Source: Agromyces albus | GTDB lineage: Bacteria > Actinomycetota > Actinomycetes > Actinomycetales > Microbacteriaceae | Direction: 5' to 3' | DNA length: 64,000 bases | NCBI RefSeq assembly: GCF_030815405.1 | Contig: NZ_JAUSWX010000001.1 | Span: forward strand, 1 to 64,000 | Part shown: piece after piece, positions 52,958 through 62,657 of the stretch | Numbering within the stretch: position 1 is the stretch's first letter | Layout: each line of letters starts with the position of its first letter | Program-made: the position numbers and the translations under genes | Notes under the pieces: generated by a model | Databases searched by the model: none | What the model saw: the letters and a program-made list of their open reading frames with translations, nothing else | What the model was told of the DNA's origin: nothing

Positions 52958-54161
52958 CTAATGGGATCGTGACCGTGTCGGCAGGTGCTGGTGCGCCGTC
53001 GGGGCTCGCGCGGAGGGCGGTTCCTGGAGCGCATGTGCCATTCGGACTACGGCGTGCTCGAGCATTCCAGCCTCGAGCGCGAAATTGAAACGCACGAATC
53101 CGTCGCCACCCGTTCCGCACGCAGCGCCGTCGGATGCCGCGATTCCGGCGGCGTCGAGCAGGAAGCTCGCTGGTGCGACCTTGAGCCCTGCCGAGGTGAA
53201 GTCGAGCCACGCGAGATACGTCGCATCCGGCATCCGCATGCCGATCTCCGGCGTATGCCGGGAGAGGAGGCCTGCAAGGAGGTGCCGGTTCGCGTCGAAC
53301 CGCGCGACCGCCGAGTCCAGCCAGTCGACGCCGTCGAGATAGGCGGCGGCGGCCGCGACGGCTCCGAGGATGCTGCCGGTCTGGCTCGGCACCAGGTCGC
53401 GGTCGTGCCAGGTCGCTTGGTCCTCGTCGTTGGTCAGAATGAGCTGTGCTGTCTTGAGGCCGGGGATGTTCCAGCCCTTCGAGGTCGCGATCGCGGTGAT
53501 GGTGTGGCGCGCTGTCGCGTCGGACAGAGCGGCGTAGGGAAGATGGGTGGCACCGGGATAGATGATCGGCGCGTGGATCTCGTCGGAGAAGACACGGCCC
53601 CCGTGTCGTTCGACGACCTGCGAGAGAGCTGACTGCTCCACCGACGTCATCACTTGGCCGAGCGGGTTATGCGGGTTGCACAGCACGAGCAAGCCGGCGC
53701 CGGCTGCGAACGCCCGATCGATTCCGTCGAGGTCCATGGCCCAGCGACCGTCGACGACATGGGATGGCACCTGGATGATCTCGCGACCGGCTCTGGCTGG
53801 CACGTCGAGGAACGGCATGTACGCAGGTGTCGGCACGATGACGGCTGCGCCGGGCGGCGTGAAGTGCTTGATCGTGATCCTGAGTCCGGCAAGCACGTCG
53901 GGTACGAGATGCACCAGCTCGGCGGGAATGTCCCAACCGAACCGGGTCGCGAGGAAGCTGGCGCACGCCGACTCGGCCCGCCGTGCCGTCGACGTTGGGA
54001 AGGTAGGTGAGGAAGCCTGCTTCGACCGCGCGATGCAGCGCCGCCGTGACGGCGGGGGCCGTGCCGAAGTCGGACTCGGCGATCCAGGCGCCGATCTTGC
54101 CGGGGTGCGCGTCCCACTTCAGGGCTCGGAGCGTGTCGGCGTGTGCGGGAGGGCGGGTCAT
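52958..54161 (-). pseudogene. PLP-dependent aminotransferase (MalY/PatB type), frameshifted
   Basis: Two frames together give one full-length class I/II aminotransferase or cystathionine beta-lyase-like protein. The N-terminal part (ATG 54161, ALKWDAHPGKIGAWIAESDF...GFLTYLP) breaks near 53980-54005. The rest continues in another frame (ESACASFLATRFGWDIPAE, then VLCNPHNPLG, FSDEIHAPI and the PLP lysine in ATSKGWNIPG) to 52958. A single one-base indel explains it. The ATG overlaps the SDR stop, so the pair form an operon. Confidence 0.75.
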
Positions 54162-54856
54162 GCGATCTCCCGGCGGGGACGCACGGCGAGGTCGGTGAGC
54201 TGAACGTCGGGCGTGGCATCGACGACGAATCGCACCGCCCGAGCGACGGTCTCTGGCCGGATATAGCGCTCGGGTTCGTAGGGGCGCTCCAGCGCGTCGT
54301 GCTGGTGACGCAGCATCGGCGTGTCGGTCTGGCCGGGTGCGATGGTCGTCACCCGCACGCGGTTCGGTGCCTCGTCGATGCGGAGCACGTCGGCGAGGCC
54401 CTTGAGCGCGTGCTTCGTGGCCGTGTAGACGGCGTTCCCGGGCACGGGGCGAGTGCTCGCGCCCGAGCCGATGAACATCACGGTTCCCTGGCGCTTGCGG
54501 AGCATCGGCAGTGCCAGGCGTGTGAGCTCCGCCGGGGCGACGACGTTGGTGCGTAGGTGCGACTCCCAGTCAGCGACGGATGCCTCGTCGACGCGGAGCG
54601 CATCGGCGATCGCCGCGGCGTGCACGAGCACGTCGAGTCGTTCAAGACCCTCGAGCCCAGCGCGGAGGCTGTCGAGATCCCCGAGGTCGACGAGCACCGT
54701 CCGACATCCGGTCGATTCCTGCAGTTCGCGAAGCCGGCTTGCAGATCGGCCGACCGCGACGACGTCATGCGTCGTCGTGAGTTCGGCGACGATCTCGGCT
54801 CCCATGCCTCCGGTTGCGCCGGTGACGAGGGCGACAGGTCGATGGGTGGGGGTCAC
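54158..54856 (-). CDS. SDR family oxidoreductase
   Basis: 232 aa, classical short-chain dehydrogenase. The NAD(P) motif is TGATGGMG (12-19), the catalytic Ser lies near 131, and YTATK gives Y144 and K148. The C-terminal region PERYIRPETVARAVRFVVDA is common in this group. Substrate unknown. It overlaps the aminotransferase gene by 4 nt and lies 26 nt after the FAD/NAD(P)-binding gene; all run leftward. Confidence 0.88.
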   Translation of the reverse strand: MTPTHRPVALVTGATGGMGAEIVAELTTTHDVVAVGRSASRLRELQESTGCRTVLVDLGDLDSLRAGLEGLERLDVLVHAAAIADALRVDEASVADWESHLRTNVVAPAELTRLALPMLRKRQGTVMFIGSGASTRPVPGNAVYTATKHALKGLADVLRIDEAPNRVRVTTIAPGQTDTPMLRHQHDALERPYEPERYIRPETVARAVRFVVDATPDVQLTDLAVRPRREIA

Positions 54857-54882
54857 GGTGCTCCTCGAGGTGGTTCGGCGAG

Positions 54883-56869
54883 TCAGGCGGCCGCGCGTCG
54901 CCGCGCTTCGGTCAGTGTCTCGTAGGCCGCGGCGACTGCGCGGTCGGTCTCCCGCAGCATCGTCGAGTTCGCCCCCGGCATCGGGCTGATGATGGTGTCG
55001 CCGCGACTCTCATCGAGCGGAATGCCGATGACGATCACGGCAGGGTCGATGCTGCCGTCGGCGGCGATGAGCCGCGAGGTCTCGGGATCGACGTCGATCG
55101 CGGCGGTCGGATGAGGGGTGCCGTCGGATGCGTGACGCACGTGCGGGCGCATCCGGCCCTGCTCGCGCAGCCCGACGACGACCTCATCGGCCGCGCGGCC
55201 GAGATCGGGCAGGTGCATCCAGGCATCGATGAGCACGGATGCCGCGACGGCCGAATCTGCGACGATCGGCGAATCGGCGACGAAGGGTCTCTCGGATTCG
55301 TCGAAGCGCAGGCGCGCGCCCGGGCCGATGAAGTGCACGAGGCCGGCGTCGGCCAGCGCGAGGAGTTGACGGGTCCGGAAGGCCGGGGGTCCGCTGCCGA
55401 TCATGCCGCCGAACGAGACGAAGTCCCGGTAGCCACCGCGGAACGACTCGGCGAGCACGCCGTCGAAGGCGATGAGCTCGGCGACGGCTTTGCGTGCGGC
55501 ACCGATCGACCAGAGACCCGCCTTGAGCGGGCTGCGGGTTCCGGCATCGGCCTCGTCCAGGTCGCGCTCGAGGTAGTCGTGCACCCATGCGTCGAAGGCC
55601 GCAGGGTGTGCGAATGGACCCGCGGCGGCGGCCGGGTGGATCAGGTCGGCGAGCTCGAACCGGTCGTCGGTCGCAGTCACGAACGGCGCGATGGCGGCGT
55701 CGAGCGCGCCCGGCGCGCCGTCCCACTCGTCGATGGCCGACGTGATCGGTTCGAGTCCATGGGGTAGCGCCTCCGGTCGTACCTCTGCGAGGGTGCGGTA
55801 GTACGCGTCGTAGCCGTCTCGAACGATGACCGGCCAGACGTCGCGGTCGAAATCGAGCGGGCGCGGCATCCGCGACCAGTCCACGCTGCGGAAGCGCCGG
55901 TGAGCCGCCGCCGGGGGTAACGAGCGATAGACCGACTTCGAGCGGAACGGCACGCCGCGATTCGACGTGACGTGCACGATCGGCTCTCGCCCAGTCGCGA
56001 GGGTAGCGCAGCCGACCGGGACGTGATTCCTCGAAGCGGCCGCCGCGCCCGATCGTGAGGAGCGCCAGCGAGTCGAAGAAACCCATCCCGAGCCCGCGGA
56101 CGATGACGGGCTCGCTCGCGGGTACGCCGCTGAGGTCCTGCTCGACGGGAGAACCCTGGCGGATCCACGTGGCGCGGCCCGCGACCGCGAGCTCGAGCTC
56201 CCGGTCGGCTGCGGAGGGCAGACGCGGAATCCATCCGCCGGCCATGATCACGGCGTCGCAGTCGATCGTGCGACCGCTCGCGAGCGTGATGCGTTCTCGT
56301 CCGCCGGTGCGCTCGATGCGCACCGCGCGCTCGTGATGCTCGTGCACCGTCGCGCCGTCGGGAAGTGACGCGACGGCTCGGTCGAAGCACCAGACGAGGT
56401 ACTCGCCGTAGAGCGCCCGGCTCGGGTGCGACTCGGGACGGAGCCCGCGCAGCTCGTCGAGGAACCGGGCTCCGACGCGTTCGCGCACGGGTTGCTCCGC
56501 GAAGCGCTCGCGTCGGGCCGGCGGAATCCGCTCGACCTCGCAACGCGAACGCTCGCTCGGCGCGAGTGCGTCGAGCACGAGCATGCACCATTCGAACATT
56601 GTCGGTCCCTCCACGATCGGGCCGACCGTGTCGACGCTCGTGTCGGTGAAGAGCGTGACCGCACCGGCGAACGTGTTCATGCAGAGCTCACGCGTCTGGT
56701 CGGTGCGCCACACGCGCCCCGCTCCGAACTCGGCGGCGTCGACGAGGTGGAGCTCCCACGCCTCGGCCGCCGCCCAAGCGGGCGCTTCGGCGCGCAAGCG
56801 CTCGAGCACCGAGGTGCCTCGAGGGCCGACGCCGATGACGCAGAGGGAAGCGGGTCGTGAAGATGGCAT
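54883..56869 (-). pseudogene. FAD/NAD(P)-binding protein, frameshifted
   Basis: A large flavoprotein-like gene in two frames. The upstream frame (ATG 56869) has the Rossmann motif VIGVGPRGTSVLERL and runs to LLTIGRGGRFEES. The downstream frame carries HVTSNRGVPFRSKSVYRSLPP and ends in SPMPGANSTMLRETDRA. Removing one C from the CCC at 56001-56003 (plus-strand GGG) joins them as RLRYLATGREPIVHVTSN, which fits the family. The intact protein would be about 660 aa, near the family's usual length. A real mutation or a base-calling error could explain it. Confidence 0.75.
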
Positions 56870-57102
56870 GCCTTCAGGTATACGACGGATTACTCCGACG
56901 CACCCAGTCGGATAACCCCGGCTTATGACGACGATCCCGTCATGCACATCGATTTCTTTCGGGCGAAACATTCGATCGGTCAAGCTCGAATGCATGGCGA
57001 CGGAGCCCGACTCGACCTCGGGCCGACTCCCATCCCGGTTCCGAGGCATTCCCCACCCACCGGAGGGCACGCGAGTGCTTTCCCCTCCACCGAGGATGAA
57101 CA

Positions 57103-58254
57103 ATGACCAAGACACAGCGTCTCGCGGCGATCGCCGCGGCATCCGTCTCGATCCTGGCGCTCGCCGGCTGCGCAGATGGCGCGTCGGGCTCCGGCAGCGA
57201 CGACAGCCCGATCGTGTTCGGCGTTTCCGGCCCACTGACCGGCAACCAGGCCGAGTACGGGAAGAACTGGCAGGACGGGTTCGAGCTCGCCCTCGAGGAG
57301 ATCAACGAGGACGGCGGGATCGACGGCCGTCCGGTCGAGATCGACTTCCAGGACAGCCAGGGCGAGGCGAGCCAGGCCACGACCATCGCGCAACGATTCG
57401 TGAGCGACGAGAACATCCTCGCCGTCATGGGCGACTTCTCGTCGGCCACTTCGATGGTCGCCAGTCCGCTCTACCAGCGCGGCAGGCTCCTCCAGCTCGG
57501 CATCACGAACTCCCACCCCGACTTCACCACGACCGGCGACTTCATCTTCAGCCCCTCCGTCACGCAAGAGGTGGAGGGCCGGTTCATCGAGAACGGTGCC
57601 GCGAAGTTCGGCGACAAGCTCGCCGTGTTCTACCTCAACACCGACTGGGGCAACGCGGCGTTCGACGTCTTCCGGGACGAGGCGGAGACCAACGGCCACG
57701 AGATCGTCTACTCGACCCCGGTCGAGGAGGCGTCGACGGACTTCAAGCCGCAGCTCGTTCAGGCACGCGACGCCGGCGCCGACGCGGTCGTGTTCTACAC
57801 GTACTACTCCTCGACCGCCCTGCTCGTGCAGCAGGCGGAGCAGGTCGGCCTCACCGACGTGCCGTTCGTCGCCGTGGGCTCGAACTATTCGCCGGAGTTC
57901 CTCAACCTGGCCGGAGCTTCGGCCGACGGCGTCTACACGGAGACCTCCTTCTACCCTGAGACGGACGACCCCGCGGTGGACGAGTTCGTCGCCGCATTCA
58001 CCGAGAAGTTCGACACCGAGCCGAACCTGTTCGCCGCCTTCGCGTACGACGGCCTCAAGCAGCTCGCCTGGGCTGCCGAGCAGGCTGAGACGCTCGACCG
58101 AACGGGCATTCGCGATGCGCTGCGCGATGGCAAGGACATCCCGAGCATCATCTACGGCGACGCCGAATACAACGACGAGCGTCGTATCGACGACCCGAAG
58201 TTCACGTGGCTCGTGGTCGAGGACGGCGCGTTCGTCCAGACCGACGACCTGTAG
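57103..58254 (+). CDS. Branched-chain-type ABC transporter substrate-binding lipoprotein
   Basis: 383 aa, LivK-like (type I periplasmic-binding fold). The lipobox is ALAGCAD (Cys near 23). IVFGVSGPLTGNQAEYG and GGIDGRPVEIDFQDSQGEASQA are typical of the family. GAGGA precedes the ATG. It starts an operon with fused permeases, two ATPases, a CMD-domain protein and a peroxidase, so the ligand may be something the last two enzymes act on rather than an amino acid (inference). Confidence 0.9.
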   Translation: MTKTQRLAAIAAASVSILALAGCADGASGSGSDDSPIVFGVSGPLTGNQAEYGKNWQDGFELALEEINEDGGIDGRPVEIDFQDSQGEASQATTIAQRFVSDENILAVMGDFSSATSMVASPLYQRGRLLQLGITNSHPDFTTTGDFIFSPSVTQEVEGRFIENGAAKFGDKLAVFYLNTDWGNAAFDVFRDEAETNGHEIVYSTPVEEASTDFKPQLVQARDAGADAVVFYTYYSSTALLVQQAEQVGLTDVPFVAVGSNYSPEFLNLAGASADGVYTETSFYPETDDPAVDEFVAAFTEKFDTEPNLFAAFAYDGLKQLAWAAEQAETLDRTGIRDALRDGKDIPSIIYGDAEYNDERRIDDPKFTWLVVEDGAFVQTDDL

Positions 58255-58329
58255 TCAGCCCTCGCGGGCGGGGGTGCCCGACGCGCTCCCGCCCGCCCAC
58301 CGATCCACTCGCCACAGGAAGGACATCCA

Positions 58330-60333
58330 GTGCTCGATCTGTTGTTCGCCGGGCTCGTCAACGGCAACGCGTACGCACTCGTCGCCCTCGGCCTCTCCCT
58401 CGTCATCGGCGTCGCAAACGTCGTCAACTTCGCTCACGGCTCGCTCTTCGCGGTCGGAGCGATGACCGGATGGTTCGTGACCTCGAACCTCGGGCTGCCG
58501 CTCTGGGCGGGCGCGCTCGCCGCGATCGTGGTGACCGCCCTGCTCGGCTATCTCATCAACCTCGTCGCCGTGCGACCGTTCGCCGGACGCGCGCCGATCG
58601 CTGCGGTGCTCTCGACGATCGCGGTCATGATCATCCTCGACAACCTCACGCAGATGGTGTTCGGGCCGCAGGTGCGACGCTTCGACTCCGGTCTGCCCGA
58701 CGCGACGTTCCAGGTCGGCGGACTCAGCGTCGGCCTCATCGACCTCATCATCCTCACCACCGGCGTGACCCTCATGGTCGTGCTCGCGCTCGGCCTGCGA
58801 TTCACGAAGATCGGTCGTGCCATCCGGGCCACGTCGCAGGACCGCGAGGCGGCCGAGCAGATGGGCGTGCCCACGGCCCGCGTGCAGTCGATCGCGTTCA
58901 TGGTCGCGTCCGGTCTCGGAGGTCTCGCAGGCGTGCTCGTCGCGGCGTACTTCACGACCATCGCTCCGACGCAGGGGTTCCAGATCGGCCTCGCCGGCAT
59001 CGCGGCGGCCACCCTGGGCGGGCTCGGATCGCTCCTCGGCGCCGTCGTCGGCGGCCTCGTCCTCGGCGTGGTCGAAGCGTTCGGCGTCGGCCTGTGGGGT
59101 GACTCCGTACGGCAACTCATCACGTTCGGCGTGCTCCTCGCAGTGCTGTGGATCCGCCCCGAGGGTCTGTTCGGCAAGAAGGCGATCAAGCGCGAGCCGC
59201 TGAGCGGCACGTTCTTCTCGCAAGCGCGGCCCATCATCATGAAGCGCTGGCAGGTCGCGGTACTGATCGCGCTCGCGATCGTGCCGGCGATCCCCGGGCT
59301 CTTCAACGGCTACACCGTGCAGATCGGCATCCAGGTGCTCTCCTTCGCGATGATCGCCCTGTCGATGACCATCATCGGCGGCGCCGCGGGCCAGCTCTCG
59401 CTCGGCCAAGCGGGTCCGGTGGCGATCGGTGCCTACACGGCCGCACTGCTCACGCGGGACCTCGCGATCCCGTTCACAGCCGCGCTCCTCATCGCGGGAC
59501 TGGTCTCGGCGGTCATCGTGACGCTGCTCGCCGCCCCGAGCTGGAAGCTGTCCGGCCACTACCCGGCGATCGCCACGCTCGCGACCGGCGCAGCGATCTC
59601 CGCCGTGATCCTCGTCGCCGAACCGCTCACCGGCGGCGGAAGCGGACTGTCGCTCATTCCGCTGCCCGAGATCCTGGGATTCCAGTTCAACTCGACCACC
59701 TCGCTCTACGCGCTCGGGCTCGGCATCCTGCTCGCGATCATCCTCGTCGTGCACCGACTCGGGACGTCGCACCTCGGCCTCTACTGGCGTGCGACCCGCG
59801 ACGACGAGATCGCCGCCCGATCCGCGGGCATCGCGACGCCGCAGTACAAGTCGCTCGCCTTCGGCATCGGCGGCTTCATCGCGGGCGTCGGCGGCGCGTT
59901 CTGGGCAGCGCAGTTCGGGTACGTCGACCCTAAGATATTCAGTCCCAACCTCTCGTTCCAGATCGTCATCATCGCCGTGCTCGGCAGCATGCTGCGCCCC
60001 TTCGGCGCAGTACTCGGGGCGATCGTGCTCGTCGGCGGACTCGAGCTCTTCCGTGCCGCGGCCGAGACTCGTCTGCTCGTGTACGGGCTCGTGCTCCTGC
60101 TGCTCGTGCGCTTCCGGCCGCAGGGCCTCTGGACCCTTCCCCTGCCGCTCGCGGGCCTCGTCCGCCGGATCACCGGGCGCACTCCGAGACCGGACGCGCC
60201 GAGCGCGATCGTCCCGTCCGTCAAGCTCGCCGGCTCGCTCGCCCCGACCACCTCCGCCGACACGCCGAGCCCCATGCCCGACGGCGACGGCGCGGCATCC
60301 GCCCCCACCACACCCAAGGAGGTGCACGCATGA
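58330..60333 (+). CDS. Branched-chain-type ABC permease, LivH-LivM fusion
   Basis: 667 aa. Residues 1 to about 290 are LivH (LLFAGLVNGNAYALVALGLS, VVNFAHGSLFAVGAM) and about 305-630 are LivM (GGAAGQLSLGQAGPVAIGAY, WRATRDDEIAARSAGI). LivH and LivM are normally separate proteins. The linker is FGKKAIKREPLSGTFFSQAR. The GTG at 58330 has AGGAAGGA upstream. A Pro/Ser/Thr-rich tail (about 630-667) follows. It overlaps the livG start by 4 nt. Confidence 0.9.
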   Translation: MLDLLFAGLVNGNAYALVALGLSLVIGVANVVNFAHGSLFAVGAMTGWFVTSNLGLPLWAGALAAIVVTALLGYLINLVAVRPFAGRAPIAAVLSTIAVMIILDNLTQMVFGPQVRRFDSGLPDATFQVGGLSVGLIDLIILTTGVTLMVVLALGLRFTKIGRAIRATSQDREAAEQMGVPTARVQSIAFMVASGLGGLAGVLVAAYFTTIAPTQGFQIGLAGIAAATLGGLGSLLGAVVGGLVLGVVEAFGVGLWGDSVRQLITFGVLLAVLWIRPEGLFGKKAIKREPLSGTFFSQARPIIMKRWQVAVLIALAIVPAIPGLFNGYTVQIGIQVLSFAMIALSMTIIGGAAGQLSLGQAGPVAIGAYTAALLTRDLAIPFTAALLIAGLVSAVIVTLLAAPSWKLSGHYPAIATLATGAAISAVILVAEPLTGGGSGLSLIPLPEILGFQFNSTTSLYALGLGILLAIILVVHRLGTSHLGLYWRATRDDEIAARSAGIATPQYKSLAFGIGGFIAGVGGAFWAAQFGYVDPKIFSPNLSFQIVIIAVLGSMLRPFGAVLGAIVLVGGLELFRAAAETRLLVYGLVLLLLVRFRPQGLWTLPLPLAGLVRRITGRTPRPDAPSAIVPSVKLAGSLAPTTSADTPSPMPDGDGAASAPTTPKEVHA

Positions 60334-61223
60334 CCCGGCTCCTCGACGTCACCCGGCTCACCCGCTCGTTCGGCGCGCTCGTCGCGGTCGACGCCACGAC
60401 CTTCCACGTCGACGACGGCGAGGTCGTGAGCATCATCGGCCCCAACGGCTCGGGCAAGACGACGACGATCAACCTCTTGAGCGGTGAACTGAAGCCGGAT
60501 GCCGGTCGCGTCATGTTCGGCGGTGAGGACATCGCCGGGCGCGTCCCCGACCGCATCGCGCGCAGCGGCATCCGCCGGACGTTCCAGAACGGTCGAGTGT
60601 TCGGCAACTGCACCGTCGAGGAGAACGTGCTGGTCGGCCAAGTCCCGCTCGCGACCGCCTCGGCTCCGCTGCCCGTACTGCGCCGGCTTCCCTTCGCACG
60701 GTGGGTGGCGCTCATCACCGAGACCGTGCTTGCGATCACCGGCACGCCCGCCCTCCGGCGCGAACATGCCGCCCTCGAGGAGGGCGTGACCGAGCAGATC
60801 TCCCGGTTCTCATCGCGACTGGCCACCCGGCGCGACCACTTCGCCTGGACGCTTTCGTACGCAAACCGGCGCCGTACCGAGATCGCCCGCGCGCTCGCGT
60901 CCGCGCCGACGCTCCTCCTGCTCGACGAGCCGACGGCCGGCATGAACACCTCGGAGACGAACGAGGTCATGCAGCAACTGCTCGAACTCAAGGCGCAAGG
61001 ACAGACGATGCTCATCGTCGAGCACAAGCTCGACCTCGTCATGACCGTCTCCGACCGGGTGATCGTGATGGACCACGGCGCCATCATCGCGAACGGAACC
61101 CCCGCCGAGGTGCAGAACGACGAACGCGTCATCGAGGCCTATCTCGGCAAGCGCCGCGGCCGCATCGCCGCACAGACTCACGATCTCGAGTCCGCCGTGC
61201 TCGGAACGGAGAAGACCGCATGA
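60330..61223 (+). CDS. ABC transporter ATP-binding protein, LivG type
   Basis: 297 aa. Walker A is GPNGSGKT (37-44) and Walker B LLLLDEPTAGM. The signature region is LSYANRRRTEIARAL instead of the usual LSYGxQRxLEIARAL, so the Gly is replaced by Ala. AAGGAGG precedes the ATG. Its ATGA overlaps both neighbours, so the whole operon is tightly coupled. Confidence 0.92.
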   Translation: MTRLLDVTRLTRSFGALVAVDATTFHVDDGEVVSIIGPNGSGKTTTINLLSGELKPDAGRVMFGGEDIAGRVPDRIARSGIRRTFQNGRVFGNCTVEENVLVGQVPLATASAPLPVLRRLPFARWVALITETVLAITGTPALRREHAALEEGVTEQISRFSSRLATRRDHFAWTLSYANRRRTEIARALASAPTLLLLDEPTAGMNTSETNEVMQQLLELKAQGQTMLIVEHKLDLVMTVSDRVIVMDHGAIIANGTPAEVQNDERVIEAYLGKRRGRIAAQTHDLESAVLGTEKTA

Positions 61224-62038
61224 ACCAGCTCGCGAACGTCGCCGAGCCGCTGCTCGACTTCCGCGACGTCAATGTCTACTACGGGCACTTCCACGCGCTC
61301 CGCGATGTCTCGTACACAATCGGTCGCGGCGAAATCGTGTCGCTCCTGGGGGGAAATGCGTGCGGCAAGTCCACCACGATGAAGACGATCCTCCGGCTCG
61401 TGAAGCCGAAGAGCGGCGACATCCGCTTCAAGGGCGAGAGCACGCTCAAGGCCTCCACGGCCGAGATCGTGCGACGGGGCATCGCATCGGTGCCCGAAGC
61501 GCGGCGCGTGTTCCCCGAGATGACGATCGAGGAGAACCTCCTCGTCGGGGCGTACACCCGCGGTGACGGCCGAGCGAAGATCAAGCAGAGCCTCGCGCAG
61601 CAGTACGAGCTGTTCCCTCGCCTCGCGGAGCGGCGTTCGCAGCAGGCGGGGACGATGTCCGGCGGCGAGCAGCAGATGCTCGCCTTCGCACGGGCACTCA
61701 TGTCGGGGCCGGAGCTCATCTGCATGGACGAGCCGACGATGGGCCTCGCGCCGATCGTCGTCGAGCAGGTGCTCGAGACGATCCAGCGCATCAACCACGA
61801 GCTCGGCATCGCCGTCTTCATCGTCGAGCAGAGCGCCGAGCTCGCGCTGTCGATCGCACATCGCGGCTATGTGCTCGTGAACGGCGTCGTGCGGCTCTCC
61901 GGGCCGGCCGCCGAGCTGCTCGCCAACCCCGAGATCCGAGAGGCGTATCTCGGTCACGCGAACGCCCCCGCGGATTCCGCCGCCGCGGCATCCGCCAGCC
62001 CCGCCTCCAACGAAAGGATTGCCCGTGCCGGCCACTGA
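61220..62038 (+). CDS. ABC transporter ATP-binding protein, LivF type
   Basis: 272 aa. Walker A is GGNACGKS (44-51): the usual GPNGAGKS with Pro, Gly and Ala replaced by Gly, Ala and Cys. Signature MSGGEQQMLAFARAL and Walker B LICMDEPTMGL are standard. An Ala/Ser-rich tail follows (about 248-272). The ATG at 61220 overlaps the livG stop; a long open frame further upstream is a shadow. The gene end overlaps the next start region by 14 nt. Confidence 0.92.
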   Translation: MNQLANVAEPLLDFRDVNVYYGHFHALRDVSYTIGRGEIVSLLGGNACGKSTTMKTILRLVKPKSGDIRFKGESTLKASTAEIVRRGIASVPEARRVFPEMTIEENLLVGAYTRGDGRAKIKQSLAQQYELFPRLAERRSQQAGTMSGGEQQMLAFARALMSGPELICMDEPTMGLAPIVVEQVLETIQRINHELGIAVFIVEQSAELALSIAHRGYVLVNGVVRLSGPAAELLANPEIREAYLGHANAPADSAAAASASPASNERIARAGH

Positions 62039-62657
62039 CACCCTCTTGCCCGCCGACGTCATCGACCACCTCGTCGGCATCGCCCCCGGCGACCCGCTCG
62101 ACGCGGTGCGCGACAACCGCCCCGAGGCGCGCGAACACGTACAGGGCAGCTTCCTCGCCCTGTTCGCGCCCGCTGACGCCTCGGCCGTCACACTTCAGGA
62201 GCGCTACGCTATCGGCGCGTTCGTCGCGGCACTGCACGGCGTGGACGCGGCGGTCGAGTTCTACAGCGAGCTCCTGCTCGCCGGTGAGCCGGCAGGCTCG
62301 GCGGCGCTCGACGTGATCCTCGCCGAGGCCGCCCACGCGAAGGCGTTCGGCCCGTACGGGGCGTTCCGCGGTCCGCTCGCCGCCGAGACGGTGGTCGGGC
62401 CCGAGTACGCGGTCGACGATCTCGCCGGCGTGTACGTGCTCGGCGACCGGCTCGCATCGGCGATGGAGTTCGCGCACTTCCTCGTGTTTCACCCTCGCGA
62501 CGCGTCGCGTGAGCGGTTGCAGCAGCTGCTCGACGGCGGCTGGAGCGTCGACGCGATCGTCACCCTCTCCCAGCTCGTGGCCTTCCTGACCTTTCAGATC
62601 AGGGTGGTCGCCGGCCTCAACGCATTGAAGATCGACCTGGAAGGACGCCGCCCGTGA
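62025..62657 (+). CDS. CMD domain protein (Avi_7170-like)
   Basis: 210 aa, carboxymuconolactone-decarboxylase/AhpD-like helical fold. AVTLQERYAIGAFVAALHG is the fold's core, but the reactive CxxC pair is absent. The length and its pairing with the next gene match the CMD domain family first named from Agrobacterium vitis Avi_7170. GTG at 62025 with AAAGGA upstream is preferred over a TTG at 62019. Function unknown; pairing with the peroxidase suggests a complex. Confidence 0.75.
   Translation: MPATDTLLPADVIDHLVGIAPGDPLDAVRDNRPEAREHVQGSFLALFAPADASAVTLQERYAIGAFVAALHGVDAAVEFYSELLLAGEPAGSAALDVILAEAAHAKAFGPYGAFRGPLAAETVVGPEYAVDDLAGVYVLGDRLASAMEFAHFLVFHPRDASRERLQQLLDGGWSVDAIVTLSQLVAFLTFQIRVVAGLNALKIDLEGRRP

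Noticed and set aside
56870..57102. Riboswitch or LysR site in the FAD gene/binding-protein gap
   Set aside because: Only a short ATAA-N7-TTAT dyad near 56912-56926 was seen; too weak to call a feature.
62019..62024. TTG start for the CMD-domain protein
   Set aside because: It directly abuts the AAAGGA ribosome site; the GTG at 62025 has correct spacing.
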